Source of the DNA: Clostridia bacterium
GTDB taxonomy: Bacteria > Bacillota_A > Clostridia > Christensenellales > UBA1242
Assembly (NCBI GenBank): GCA_017466005.1
Contig: JAFTUZ010000085.1
Location: forward strand, 1 to 6,467
Direction of reading: 5' to 3'
Length of the DNA: 6,467 bases
A program made the translations under genes and the position numbers. The notes under the pieces are model-generated. The model searched no databases. It had not been told where the DNA came from and saw only the letters and a program-made list of their open reading frames with translations. How positions within the stretch are numbered: the stretch's first letter is position 1; each line of letters starts with the position of its first letter. This document shows positions 1 through 6,215 of the stretch, piece after piece.

Positions 1-2240
1 ATTTAAGAACAAAGAATAAAGAAGAAAATTCTGCACCAGTAAAAGCAGAAAAGGTTGTTGCAAAGCAGGACGAAAAAACTGCTTCTTCTCCTATTGCAAA
101 AACTGAAACTAAAACTTTTGAAAAACGTGAACACAATAAACACAATATGCGTCAGTTTGATAAAGATAAAAAACCAACACAGTTTCAAAACAATAATAGG
201 CAGGCACCTGCACAAAAACCTCAACCAAAAAGAGAAACAACCACAGTTGATTATTCTGCTCAAAGTAATTTTCCTGCACAAAAACGTGTGTTTGATGGAA
301 ATAAAAAGAAAGATGACCGACGTGATAAAAATGGTTTTAATAAAGAGCAAAAATCTAAACGTACTTTAATGCGTAGAGGAATTTTGGAAGAGGCTTCTAT
401 TGCGGAAAGAATAATGGGAAGTAGAAAAATTAAAACTAAAAAGGTAAAAGAACAATCAGTTGTTGTTCAAGCACCAATTAGTCATGCAGTTATAACAACT
501 CCTACAATTACAGTAAAATCATTGTCTGAAAAAACAGGTAGAAGTGTTGCAGATATTTTAAAACAACTTATGATTCTTGGTATTATGAGTAACGTAAACA
601 GTTCTATAGACTTTACAACCGCTGAACTTGTGGCTAGTGAACTTGGTGTTGTATTAGAACAAAAACTTGAAAAAACATTTGAAGAAAAACTTGTTGAAGA
701 GTTTACAGCAGAAGAAAATATTGATACTAAAAATATGAGTAAACGTCCACCAATTGTTACAGTATTGGGGCACGTTGACCATGGTAAAACTTCACTTCTT
801 GACTATATAAGAAATGCACATATAGCAAGTACAGAAGCTGGTGGTATTACACAACACATTTCTGCTTATCAGATAGAAAAAATGGGGCAAAAGATTACAT
901 TTATAGATACCCCAGGGCACGAGGCGTTTAGTGCAATGCGTGCAAGAGGTGCAAGTGTTACAGACGTGGCAATTTTGGTTGTTGCTGGTGATGATGGAAT
1001 AAAACCTCAAACAAGAGAAGCAATTCATCACATTCAGGAATCAAAAGTACCTATGATTGTTGCTGTTAACAAAATGGATAAGCCAGAATCAAATGTGGAA
1101 CGTGTTAAACAACAATTAACTGAAGAAAACGTTATTCCTGAAGATTGGGGTGGTGATGCTATTATTGTTCCTATTTCTGCATTAACTGGTCAGGGAATAG
1201 ATAAATTATTAGAAATGATTTTACTTGTTGCTGATATGCAAGACCTAAAAGCAAATGATAATAGTCATGCACAAGGTATGGTTATTGAGGCAAAACTTGA
1301 TAAAGGTAAAGGTCCTATTGCAACAGTTATTGTTTTGAATGGTACATTAAAAGTTGGAGATACTGTTATTGCCGGTATGAGTGCGGGTAAAGTTCGAGCA
1401 CTTATAGATGATAAAGGAAACAATATTAAAAAGGCATTACCAAGTACACCAGTGGCTGTTTTGGGTTTAGATGGTGTGCCTGATGCAGGAGACCACTTGT
1501 ATGCTGTTGAAGAAAAAATGAGTAAACAAGTGCTTGCGGAAAGAAAACGCAAAATGCAAACAGAAAAGCAAAATGCAAAATCTGCTTTCTCTATTGAAGA
1601 TTTCTTGGCTAAATCAGCAGATAGTGAAAAGAAAATTTATAATATTATTGTAAAAACCGATGTACGTGGTTCGTTTGAGGCATTAACCGCTATATTAAAT
1701 GAATTAAATAATGACGAAGTTAAAGTTGAATGTATTCATGGTGGCGTTGGTGCTATTAACGAAAATGATGTGTTATTAGCAAAAAATTCTAATGCATTAT
1801 TGGTTGGTTTTAATGTAAAACCAGATGCTAAAGCAAGTATTTTGGCGGAACAAAATAGTGTTGAAATTTATTTATCTAAAATTATTTATCAAGTAATAGA
1901 ACGTGTACAAGATAACATAAAAGCAATGAGAGCACCAGTATTTGAAGAAAAAATATTGGGTTATGCGGAAGTTATTAGAACATTTAAAATTAGCCGTATA
2001 GGTACTGTTGCTGGTTGTATTGTAAAAAGTGGTGTAATTTCTAAAAATGCACATATTCGTTTAAAACGTGGTAAAGATATTTTGGTTGATACAAGTATTA
2101 CAACATTACAAAGAGATAAGCAAGATGTTAAAGAAGTATCTGCTGGTATGGAATGTGGTATTAAACTTGAGGGTCATAACGACATTTTATTAGAAGATAT
2201 TTTGGAAGCATATATACTTGAAGAAGTAATGCGTGATTAG
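1..2240 (+). CDS. infB: Translation initiation factor IF-2 (5' end cut by window edge)
   Basis: IF-2 is the cytoplasmic GTPase that places initiator fMet-tRNA on the 30S subunit and promotes 50S joining. The frame is open from position 3 with no stop before the ATG at 147. That ATG has no ribosome binding site and lies inside a Lys/Gln/Glu-rich disordered linker, so the true start is left of the window and 147 is internal. Visible domains in order: charged linker to about nt 480; IF2-N helical domain about 507-656; GTPase domain about 744-1250 with G1 GHVDHGKT (768-791), a G2-like GGITQHI, G3 DTPGH (906-920), G4 NKMD (1068-1079) and G5 SAL (1176-1184); beta-barrel domain II to about 1500; domain III with the [10 protein letters not shown] signature; and the C-terminal fMet-tRNA-binding barrel to the TAG stop. 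All G motifs are intact. It is the first gene of the visible operon, with rbfA 63 nt downstream. Identification is essentially certain. Confidence 0.97.
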   Translation, partial: LRTKNKEENSAPVKAEKVVAKQDEKTASSPIAKTETKTFEKREHNKHNMRQFDKDKKPTQFQNNNRQAPAQKPQPKRETTTVDYSAQSNFPAQKRVFDGNKKKDDRRDKNGFNKEQKSKRTLMRRGILEEASIAERIMGSRKIKTKKVKEQSVVVQAPISHAVITTPTITVKSLSEKTGRSVADILKQLMILGIMSNVNSSIDFTTAELVASELGVVLEQKLEKTFEEKLVEEFTAEENIDTKNMSKRPPIVTVLGHVDHGKTSLLDYIRNAHIASTEAGGITQHISAYQIEKMGQKITFIDTPGHEAFSAMRARGASVTDVAILVVAGDDGIKPQTREAIHHIQESKVPMIVAVNKMDKPESNVERVKQQLTEENVIPEDWGGDAIIVPISALTGQGIDKLLEMILLVADMQDLKANDNSHAQGMVIEAKLDKGKGPIATVIVLNGTLKVGDTVIAGMSAGKVRALIDDKGNNIKKALPSTPVAVLGLDGVPDAGDHLYAVEEKMSKQVLAERKRKMQTEKQNAKSAFSIEDFLAKSADSEKKIYNIIVKTDVRGSFEALTAILNELNNDEVKVECIHGGVGAINENDVLLAKNSNALLVGFNVKPDAKASILAEQNSVEIYLSKIIYQVIERVQDNIKAMRAPVFEEKILGYAEVIRTFKISRIGTVAGCIVKSGVISKNAHIRLKRGKDILVDTSITTLQRDKQDVKEVSAGMECGIKLEGHNDILLEDILEAYILEEVMRD

Positions 2241-2242
2241 TT

Positions 2243-2273
2243 TAAAAGTTTTGCTATCAAAGCAAAACTTTTA
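2243..2273 (+). terminator. 13-bp hairpin in the infB-rbfA gap (possible attenuator or weak terminator)
   Basis: A perfect inverted repeat (2243-2255 with 2261-2273) has a 5-nt loop and starts 3 nt after the infB stop. The stem is mostly A-T with a GC/AGC tip, and the descending arm ends in TTTTA, so the T-tract is part of the stem. This looks like an intrinsic terminator, but it lies inside an operon and a downstream promoter is not evident. It could therefore cause partial termination or protect the 3' end of infB mRNA. A second copy of the arm sequence AAAACTTTT at 2282-2290 offers a competing pairing. The structure is seen directly; the function is inferred. Confidence 0.55.
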
Positions 2274-2291
2274 TTGATTATAAAACTTTTA

Positions 2292-2297
2292 GAGGTG
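2292..2297 (+). promoter_or_regulatory. Ribosome binding site that sets the rbfA start
   Basis: GAGGTG lies 6 nt before the ATG at 2304. It favours that ATG over the in-frame TTG at 2274, which sits directly after the hairpin, has no Shine-Dalgarno sequence and would add ten residues not expected in the family. Confidence 0.8.
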
Positions 2298-2303
2298 ATA
2301 AAA

Positions 2304-2660
2304 ATGGCTGGTAATAGAATAGAAAGGGTGAATGCTCAAATTCAAAGAATATTAGCAAATACTATTGCTAATGATATTAACGACCCAAGATTAAAAGGTT
2401 TTGTTAGTGTTACTAACGTAGATACTAGTAATGATTTAAGTCATTGTAAAGTATATTTAAGTATATTTGGAACAGATGAAAAAACAAAACAAGAAAGTTT
2501 TTATATATTAAAAAATAGTGTTCCATTTTTGCGTAAAACACTTGCTCGTTCACTTGATATAAGAATAACTCCAGAACTTCATTTGTTTTTAGATAATGGA
2601 ATGCAAGAAAGTGAAAAGATGGAAAAACTTATTCAGTCTTTAAATATAAACAAGGAGTAA
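2304..2660 (+). CDS. rbfA: Ribosome-binding factor A
   Basis: RbfA is a small KH-type RNA-binding protein that associates with immature 30S subunits, helps mature the 5' end region of 16S rRNA and supports growth in the cold. The product is 118 residues, normal for the family. It opens with the typical N-x-R-I-E-R-V-N helix (4-10). D-P-R-L follows at 27-30, then the first beta strand with V-S-V-T-N-V (34-39), the K-V-Y-L-S-I strand (49-54), and the second helix leading to the conserved R-I-T-P-E-L (87-92) and F-x-x-D (95-98). The start at 2304 is chosen from the GAGGTG site 6 nt upstream. Its 3' end carries the AAGGAG ribosome binding site of the next gene, whose ATG lies 3 nt beyond the stop. 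The infB-rbfA pair is a classic order and agrees with the assignment. Confidence 0.95.
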   Translation: MAGNRIERVNAQIQRILANTIANDINDPRLKGFVSVTNVDTSNDLSHCKVYLSIFGTDEKTKQESFYILKNSVPFLRKTLARSLDIRITPELHLFLDNGMQESEKMEKLIQSLNINKE

Positions 2661-2663
2661 TTT

Positions 2664-3629
2664 ATGCCATCTTTTAAAACTCAATTATTAAATGCAATAA
2701 ATAATGCTAAAAATATAGCAATTTTTTCTCATGAAAACAGTGACCACGATAGTATTTGTTCTAGTTGTGCGTTGCAACTTATATTAAAAAAACTTGGTAA
2801 AAAATCTTCAGTTATTGTAGAAGAGATGCCAAATGATGCAATTATGCATTTTGTACCCGATTTTAATATACTAACTCAAACTGATGAAGATTTTGATTTA
2901 GGTATTGTGTGTGATACAGGGGAATTAAAAAGAATGGGTGGAAATTGCGTTGCAATATTTAATAAAATACCATTGACTTTTTGTATAGACCACCATCATA
3001 CAAACAAAGGCTATGCAACATATAATTTTATAAAAGAGTCATCTAGCACTTGTGAGATTATATATGATTTATTCCGTAATCAAGTAAAGTTTGATGAGCA
3101 AATAGCAAAACTTTTATATTCTGGAATTTATATGGACTGTGGTGCTTTTACATATTCAAATGCAACTTTTAAAACTTATAAATGTGCTAGTGAACTGTTA
3201 AAACTTTGCCCAACTGCAAACCAAGAATTTTTTGTTGCTTTTAGTGTGGCTCATAGTGAAAATTTTGAAATTACAAAACTTGCTATGAACTCGGTAAGAT
3301 ACTTTTTAAAAGGTCAGTTGGCTATTTCTGTTTTAAGAAATGAAGATTTTGAAAAGGCAAAGTGTTCGGCATCTGATGCAAAATTTATTGTTTCATATAT
3401 GCAAGGTTTAAAAGGTGTAAAAATATCTGCTAACTTTAGAGAAGGTAAAAATCCTAATGAATGGTATATTTCTATAAGAACTTCTTATGAAAATATTGAT
3501 GTTTCAAAAATTGCTCAAAGATTTAACGGTGGTGGACATAAAAAGGCATCTGGATTAACATTGAAAGGTGAATTAAACAAAGCTATGAATGCTTTAGTTT
3601 GTGAATGTAAAAAGGAACTTAACAAATGA
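2664..3629 (+). CDS. nrnA: DHH-family bifunctional oligoribonuclease / pAp phosphatase (NrnA type)
   Basis: NrnA-type enzymes degrade 2-5 nt RNA remnants to mononucleotides and dephosphorylate 3'-phosphoadenosine 5'-phosphate in the cytoplasm, using Mn2+ or a similar metal. The 321-residue length matches the family. The N-terminal DHH domain shows the metal ligands H23, D27 and D29 (S-H-E-N-S-D-H-D-S), D84 (V-C-D-T-G), the D109-H110-H111 signature followed by x-T-N, and D158 (M-D-C-G). The C-terminal DHHA1 domain ends with the substrate-binding G-G-G-H-K-K-A-S-G (289-297). Oddities: the usual N-P-D-G-D-A-I-G-S motif is changed to N-S-D-H-D-S-I-C-S, and the protein has 12 cysteines, four of them next to metal motifs. 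The AAGGAG at 2652-2657 sits inside the end of rbfA. The last 4 nt overlap truB (ATGA), suggesting coupled translation. Placement between rbfA and truB is common in Firmicutes. Confidence 0.9.
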   Translation: MPSFKTQLLNAINNAKNIAIFSHENSDHDSICSSCALQLILKKLGKKSSVIVEEMPNDAIMHFVPDFNILTQTDEDFDLGIVCDTGELKRMGGNCVAIFNKIPLTFCIDHHHTNKGYATYNFIKESSSTCEIIYDLFRNQVKFDEQIAKLLYSGIYMDCGAFTYSNATFKTYKCASELLKLCPTANQEFFVAFSVAHSENFEITKLAMNSVRYFLKGQLAISVLRNEDFEKAKCSASDAKFIVSYMQGLKGVKISANFREGKNPNEWYISIRTSYENIDVSKIAQRFNGGGHKKASGLTLKGELNKAMNALVCECKKELNK

Positions 3630-4471
3630 ATGGATTTTTTAATTTAAATAAACCGCTTGGAATAAGTTCGGCAAAAGCAGTATGGCAGGTTAAAAATAAA
3701 TTTAAAATCAAAGATAAAATTGGGCATATGGGAACATTAGACCCACTTGCTAGTGGTGTTTTAGTGGTTGCCATAGGTAGGGCTAATAGATTGTTTGATA
3801 AAATGCTAGATAAAACCAAACAATATATTACAACTTTTGATTTTGGTTATCAAACAGCATCTATAGATAAAGAAAGTGAAGAAATTGTTTTTAAAAGCGA
3901 TATTATACCTAATTTAGAGCAAATAAACGCAATTTTACCTGATTTTTTAGGCGAACAATTGCAAACTGCACCTATTTATTCTGCCAAAAACATAAATGGA
4001 CAGCGCGCTTATCATTTAGCTAGAAGGGGTGAAAATATAGAGATTAAACCTCATAAAATTACTATTTATGATATAAAATGTTTAAAACAGATAAGTGAAA
4101 CTGCGTTTGAATTTGAAATAACTTGCAGTGGCGGAACGTATATAAGAAGTATTTGTAGAGATTTGGCTAATAAATTAAACACATATGCTACAATGATAGA
4201 ACTTAAAAGAACTAAATGTGGTGTATTTGATATACTAAATAGTAAAAATATTGAAGATATAGAAGAAAGTGATTTATATGATATGGGAATTGCTTTAAAT
4301 GATTTATCAGAGTTAAGTTTAGAAGAAGAAATTGTGCAAAAAATCAAAGACGGAAAAATAGTTCAAATTGAAAAGCCAGATGGCGAATATTGTGTTAAAT
4401 TAAATGGTTTAACTATTGGTATTGGTAAAATTGCTGATAAAATAATAAAAATAAAACCTTGTCTTTTATAA
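3626..4471 (+). CDS. truB: tRNA pseudouridine(55) synthase TruB
   Basis: TruB converts U55 in the T-psi-C loop of elongator tRNAs to pseudouridine and also acts as a tRNA-folding chaperone. The 281-residue protein shows motif I G-x-S-S and the catalytic block G-H-M-G-T-L-D-P-L-A-S-G (33-44), with nucleophile D39. It also shows the stacking tyrosine Y67 in T-K-Q-Y, the P-I-Y-S-A-K...G-Q-R-A-Y segment (116-129) followed by A-R-R-G-E, and the conserved arginine R174 in G-T-Y-I-R-S. A poorly conserved C-terminal region (about 215-281) fits the small PUA-like TruB tail. The start is the ATG of an ATGA overlap with the upstream stop, preceded by AAAGGA at 3611-3616. One small departure: the usual C-S-K-G-T-Y reads C-S-G-G-T-Y (167-172). 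Confidence 0.95.
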   Translation: MNGFFNLNKPLGISSAKAVWQVKNKFKIKDKIGHMGTLDPLASGVLVVAIGRANRLFDKMLDKTKQYITTFDFGYQTASIDKESEEIVFKSDIIPNLEQINAILPDFLGEQLQTAPIYSAKNINGQRAYHLARRGENIEIKPHKITIYDIKCLKQISETAFEFEITCSGGTYIRSICRDLANKLNTYATMIELKRTKCGVFDILNSKNIEDIEESDLYDMGIALNDLSELSLEEEIVQKIKDGKIVQIEKPDGEYCVKLNGLTIGIGKIADKIIKIKPCLL

Positions 4472-4474
4472 TTT

Positions 4475-4481
4475 AAAGGAG
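4475..4481 (+). promoter_or_regulatory. Ribosome binding site of the TIM-barrel gene
   Basis: AAAGGAG lies 7 nt before the ATG at 4489, in the 17-nt gap after truB. There is no room for a promoter or terminator here, so the gene is probably co-transcribed with truB. Confidence 0.8.
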
Positions 4482-4488
4482 AATATAT

Positions 4489-5340
4489 ATGTTACGATTT
4501 GGTCCATCAGGCAATAGTGATAAATTTTTTGAAGATGGTAATAAAGAAACAATACAAGCGTTTGCTTGGTTAGATAAAATGGGGCTTAATGCCTTTGAAT
4601 ATTCTTTTACTTTAGGGCGTTATTTAAGGCAAGATACAGCACAAAAATTGGGTGAAGAGGCTAAAAAATATAATATTGAAATTAGTGGACACGCACCATA
4701 TTTTATAAATTTTTGTAATAATACTGATATTTCTAAAGAAAATAATGCTAAATTTATCTTAAATACATTAAATTCATTAAAAAATATGGGTGGCAAAAGG
4801 TGTATTTTTCATATTGGCGCACAAATGAAGATGGCCAGAGAAGATGCACTTAACAACCTTAAAACAAACTTTTTAGAATTTTTGCCTACTTTTTACGAGC
4901 AAAATTATGAAGGTATGTATTTAATGCCAGAAACTATGGGAAAATATTCACAAATTGGAAATGTTGATGAAATATTAGAAATTTGTAGTTGGGATAAATC
5001 TTTAATACCTTGTTTTGATTTTGGTCATATTAATTGTATAATGCAAGGTGCATTAAAAACAAAAGATGATTATATGGCAATTTTAGAAAAGGGTATTCAA
5101 AAAATAGGTTTAGATAAAATGAATAAATGTCATATTCATTTTTCTAAAATCAAGTATGGCGAAAAAGGTGAGATTGCACATCTTACCTTTGATGATAGAG
5201 ATTATGGACCAGATTTTGAGCCTATGATTGATGCACTTTGTGAGTTAAAACTTAATCCAGTTATAATTTGTGAATCTAAAGGTACGCAAGCAATAGATGC
5301 AAAAATGATGAGTGACTACTATAAAACTCTATCAAAGTAG
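4489..5340 (+). CDS. Endonuclease IV-like TIM-barrel protein (AP endonuclease family 2)
   Basis: The 283-residue product has the length (E. coli Nfo is 285) and motif order of the endonuclease IV/AP endonuclease 2 superfamily, a Zn-dependent TIM barrel that includes enzymes cutting DNA at abasic sites as well as sugar isomerases. Aligned by eye to Nfo, the likely metal ligands are H68 (S-G-H-A-P-Y), H108 (F-H-I-G), E148 (P-E-T-M-G), D177 and H180 (F-D-F-G-H), H215 (H-I-H-F-S-K) and E262 (I-C-E-S-K-G). The Nfo D-R-H motif (D229/H231) is not obvious: the corresponding part reads D-D-R-D-Y-G-P (235-241) after a longer loop, and H-x-N-D-S-K is altered. DNA repair activity is therefore plausible but not assured, and a sugar-phosphate or other phosphoester role is possible. 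Fold assignment is firm; function is inferred. It has a strong AAAGGAG site and follows truB by 17 nt. Confidence 0.8.
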   Translation: MLRFGPSGNSDKFFEDGNKETIQAFAWLDKMGLNAFEYSFTLGRYLRQDTAQKLGEEAKKYNIEISGHAPYFINFCNNTDISKENNAKFILNTLNSLKNMGGKRCIFHIGAQMKMAREDALNNLKTNFLEFLPTFYEQNYEGMYLMPETMGKYSQIGNVDEILEICSWDKSLIPCFDFGHINCIMQGALKTKDDYMAILEKGIQKIGLDKMNKCHIHFSKIKYGEKGEIAHLTFDDRDYGPDFEPMIDALCELKLNPVIICESKGTQAIDAKMMSDYYKTLSK

Positions 5341-5350
5341 ATTATTATAA

Positions 5351-5379
5351 TTGATTTTTTTATTAATCTATGGTAAAAT
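5351..5379 (+). promoter_or_regulatory. Predicted housekeeping-sigma promoter of efp
   Basis: The -35 hexamer TTGATT (5351-5356) is followed by a 17-nt spacer and the -10 hexamer TAAAAT (5374-5379). A TG one base before the -10 (5371-5372) gives an extended -10. Transcription would start near 5386, giving a leader of about 25 nt with AAAGGAG at 5395-5401. It lies in the 70-nt gap after the TIM-barrel gene and would let efp be expressed apart from the infB operon. Confidence 0.65.
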
Positions 5380-5394
5380 TATACAATAAAACTT

Positions 5395-5401
5395 AAAGGA
5401 G
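5395..5401 (+). promoter_or_regulatory. Ribosome binding site of efp
   Basis: AAAGGAG lies 9 nt before the ATG at 5411. It is a full-strength site consistent with an abundant translation factor. Confidence 0.8.
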
Positions 5402-5410
5402 AATTATACA

Positions 5411-5968
5411 ATGATTTCAGCAGGAGATTTAAGAAAAGGAACATGTTTTGAACGTAATGGACAAATTTTTACAGTTGTTGATTTCCAACACAACAAACAC
5501 GGTCGTGGTTCGGCAGTTGTTTGGGTAAAAATGAAAAATGTTCAATCTGGAGCTGTGGTAGAAGATACATTTAACCCAACAGATAAATTCCCAAAAGTTT
5601 CTTTCCAAGAAAAAGAAATGACTTATTTATACAACGATGGTGATTTGTATTATTTTATGGACCCAGTTAGTTTTGAACAATTTCCATATGATAAAGCATT
5701 GGTAGAAGATGCTTTACCTTACATTTTGGAAAATACAAATGTAATAGTAAAATTATTCAGAGACCAAGTTTTCAGCGTTTCACCACAATTATTTGTTCAC
5801 TTAAAAGTTGTAGATTGCGAACCTGGTGTTCAAGGCGATACAACAAAAGTTGCATTTAAACCAGCTAAACTTGAAACAGGCTTGGTAGTTCAAGTTCCAT
5901 TATTTATAAACAATGGCGAAAGCATTAAAGTTGATACAAGAACTGGCGAATATGTTGAACGTAGTTAA
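5411..5968 (+). CDS. efp: Translation elongation factor P with an arginine-32 tip loop
   Basis: EF-P binds between the ribosomal P and E sites and rescues ribosomes stalled at consecutive prolines. The 185-residue length and the three-domain layout are typical: an N-terminal KOW-like domain 1 to about 64, then two OB domains. Domain 2 carries Y-L-Y-N-D-G-D-L-Y-Y-F-M-D, and the C-terminal signature is V-D-T-R-T-G-E-Y. The body resembles Firmicutes EF-P, for example K-L-E-T-G-L-V-V-Q-V-P-L-F-I-N. The unusual part is the tip loop at 28-35: N-K-H-G-R-G-S-A replaces the usual V-K-P-G-K-G-A-A, so position 32 is Arg (CGT at 5504-5506) rather than Lys. Arg32 is the rhamnosylation site in EarP-dependent EF-Ps, whose loops also read N-K-x-G-R...A-V-V. 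The modification state here is unknown. The gene has its own promoter and a strong terminator. Confidence 0.96.
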   Translation: MISAGDLRKGTCFERNGQIFTVVDFQHNKHGRGSAVVWVKMKNVQSGAVVEDTFNPTDKFPKVSFQEKEMTYLYNDGDLYYFMDPVSFEQFPYDKALVEDALPYILENTNVIVKLFRDQVFSVSPQLFVHLKVVDCEPGVQGDTTKVAFKPAKLETGLVVQVPLFINNGESIKVDTRTGEYVERS

Positions 5969-5975
5969 TTAAATT

Positions 5976-6003
5976 AAAAAAGTATCTATATGGATACTTT
6001 TTT
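5976..6003 (+). terminator. Intrinsic terminator of efp
   Basis: A perfect 11-bp stem (5976-5986 with 5993-6003) has a 6-nt loop, starts 8 nt after the efp stop and ends in six T. The six A on the ascending side would also give a T-tract on the other strand, so it could work in both directions. Confidence 0.9.
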
Positions 6004-6033
6004 GTTTGATAACATATAAACAATTTTATAATT

Positions 6034-6062
6034 TTGTTTAGCAATATTTAAAAACATAAAAT
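6034..6062 (+). promoter_or_regulatory. Possible weak promoter between the two terminators
   Basis: TTGTTT (6034-6039), a 17-nt spacer and TAAAAT (6057-6062) would start a transcript near 6069 that ends at the 6103-6125 hairpin, about 60 nt long. The -35 matches only three of six consensus bases, and such matches are frequent in DNA this AT-rich. A consensus TATAAT at 6027-6032 lacks a good -35. Support is weak. Confidence 0.25.
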
Positions 6063-6102
6063 AGAACATTATGATTATATGTAAAAAATTATTATAAACT
6101 AT

Positions 6103-6129
6103 AGGAAGTGATTTTTTCACTTCCTTTTT
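6103..6129 (+). terminator. Second intrinsic terminator downstream of efp
   Basis: A 9-bp perfect stem AGGAAGTGA / TCACTTCCT (6103-6111 with 6117-6125) has a T5 loop and is followed by TTTT, then GTTTT. The T-tract is only on the + strand. It may be a backup terminator for efp or end a short separate transcript, and it shields spoIIIAA from read-through. Confidence 0.8.
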
Positions 6130-6145
6130 GTTTTATAAAACAAAA
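6126..6145. repeat. 20-bp perfect palindrome
   Basis: TTTTGTTTTA is followed directly by its reverse complement, with no spacer. It overlaps the T-tract of the second terminator and lies about 70 nt before spoIIIAA. It may be a regulator-binding site or chance in AT-rich DNA; the symmetry itself is plain. Confidence 0.5.
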
Positions 6146-6201
6146 TTTAGTACTGTTTATTTATTTGTTCTATTAAAAGTGGGTTGATAATATAATAAAT
6201 T

Positions 6202-6209
6202 AAAGGGGG
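6202..6209 (+). promoter_or_regulatory. Ribosome binding site of spoIIIAA
   Basis: AAAGGGGG lies 6 nt before the ATG at 6216. It is one base off the AAAGGAGG consensus and still pairs through a G-U. It supports this start. Confidence 0.75.
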
Positions 6210-6215
6210 ATTGAT

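Noticed and set aside
147..149. ATG at 147 as the true infB start.
   Set aside because: The frame is open to the left edge with 48 further residues of the same charged linker, and there is no Shine-Dalgarno sequence before 147. An internal start giving a shorter IF-2 form, as known in some bacteria, is not supported here.
3..350. Minus-strand frame of 115 codons opposite the infB linker, and the other antisense frames inside infB and truB.
   Set aside because: They are rich in Phe, Cys and Ser from reading A-rich codons backwards. They have no ribosome binding sites and lie fully over well-identified genes.
2274..2303. TTG at 2274 as an upstream start adding ten residues to RbfA.
   Set aside because: There is no ribosome binding site before it, it directly follows the hairpin, and the ATG at 2304 has GAGGTG at the right distance and gives the usual RbfA N-terminus.
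5338..5370. 7-bp inverted repeat TAGATTA / TAATCTA around the efp -35 element as an operator or terminator.
   Set aside because: The loop is 19 nt, the arms are short and AT-rich, and the left arm starts with the stop codon of the upstream gene. The likelihood of chance is high.
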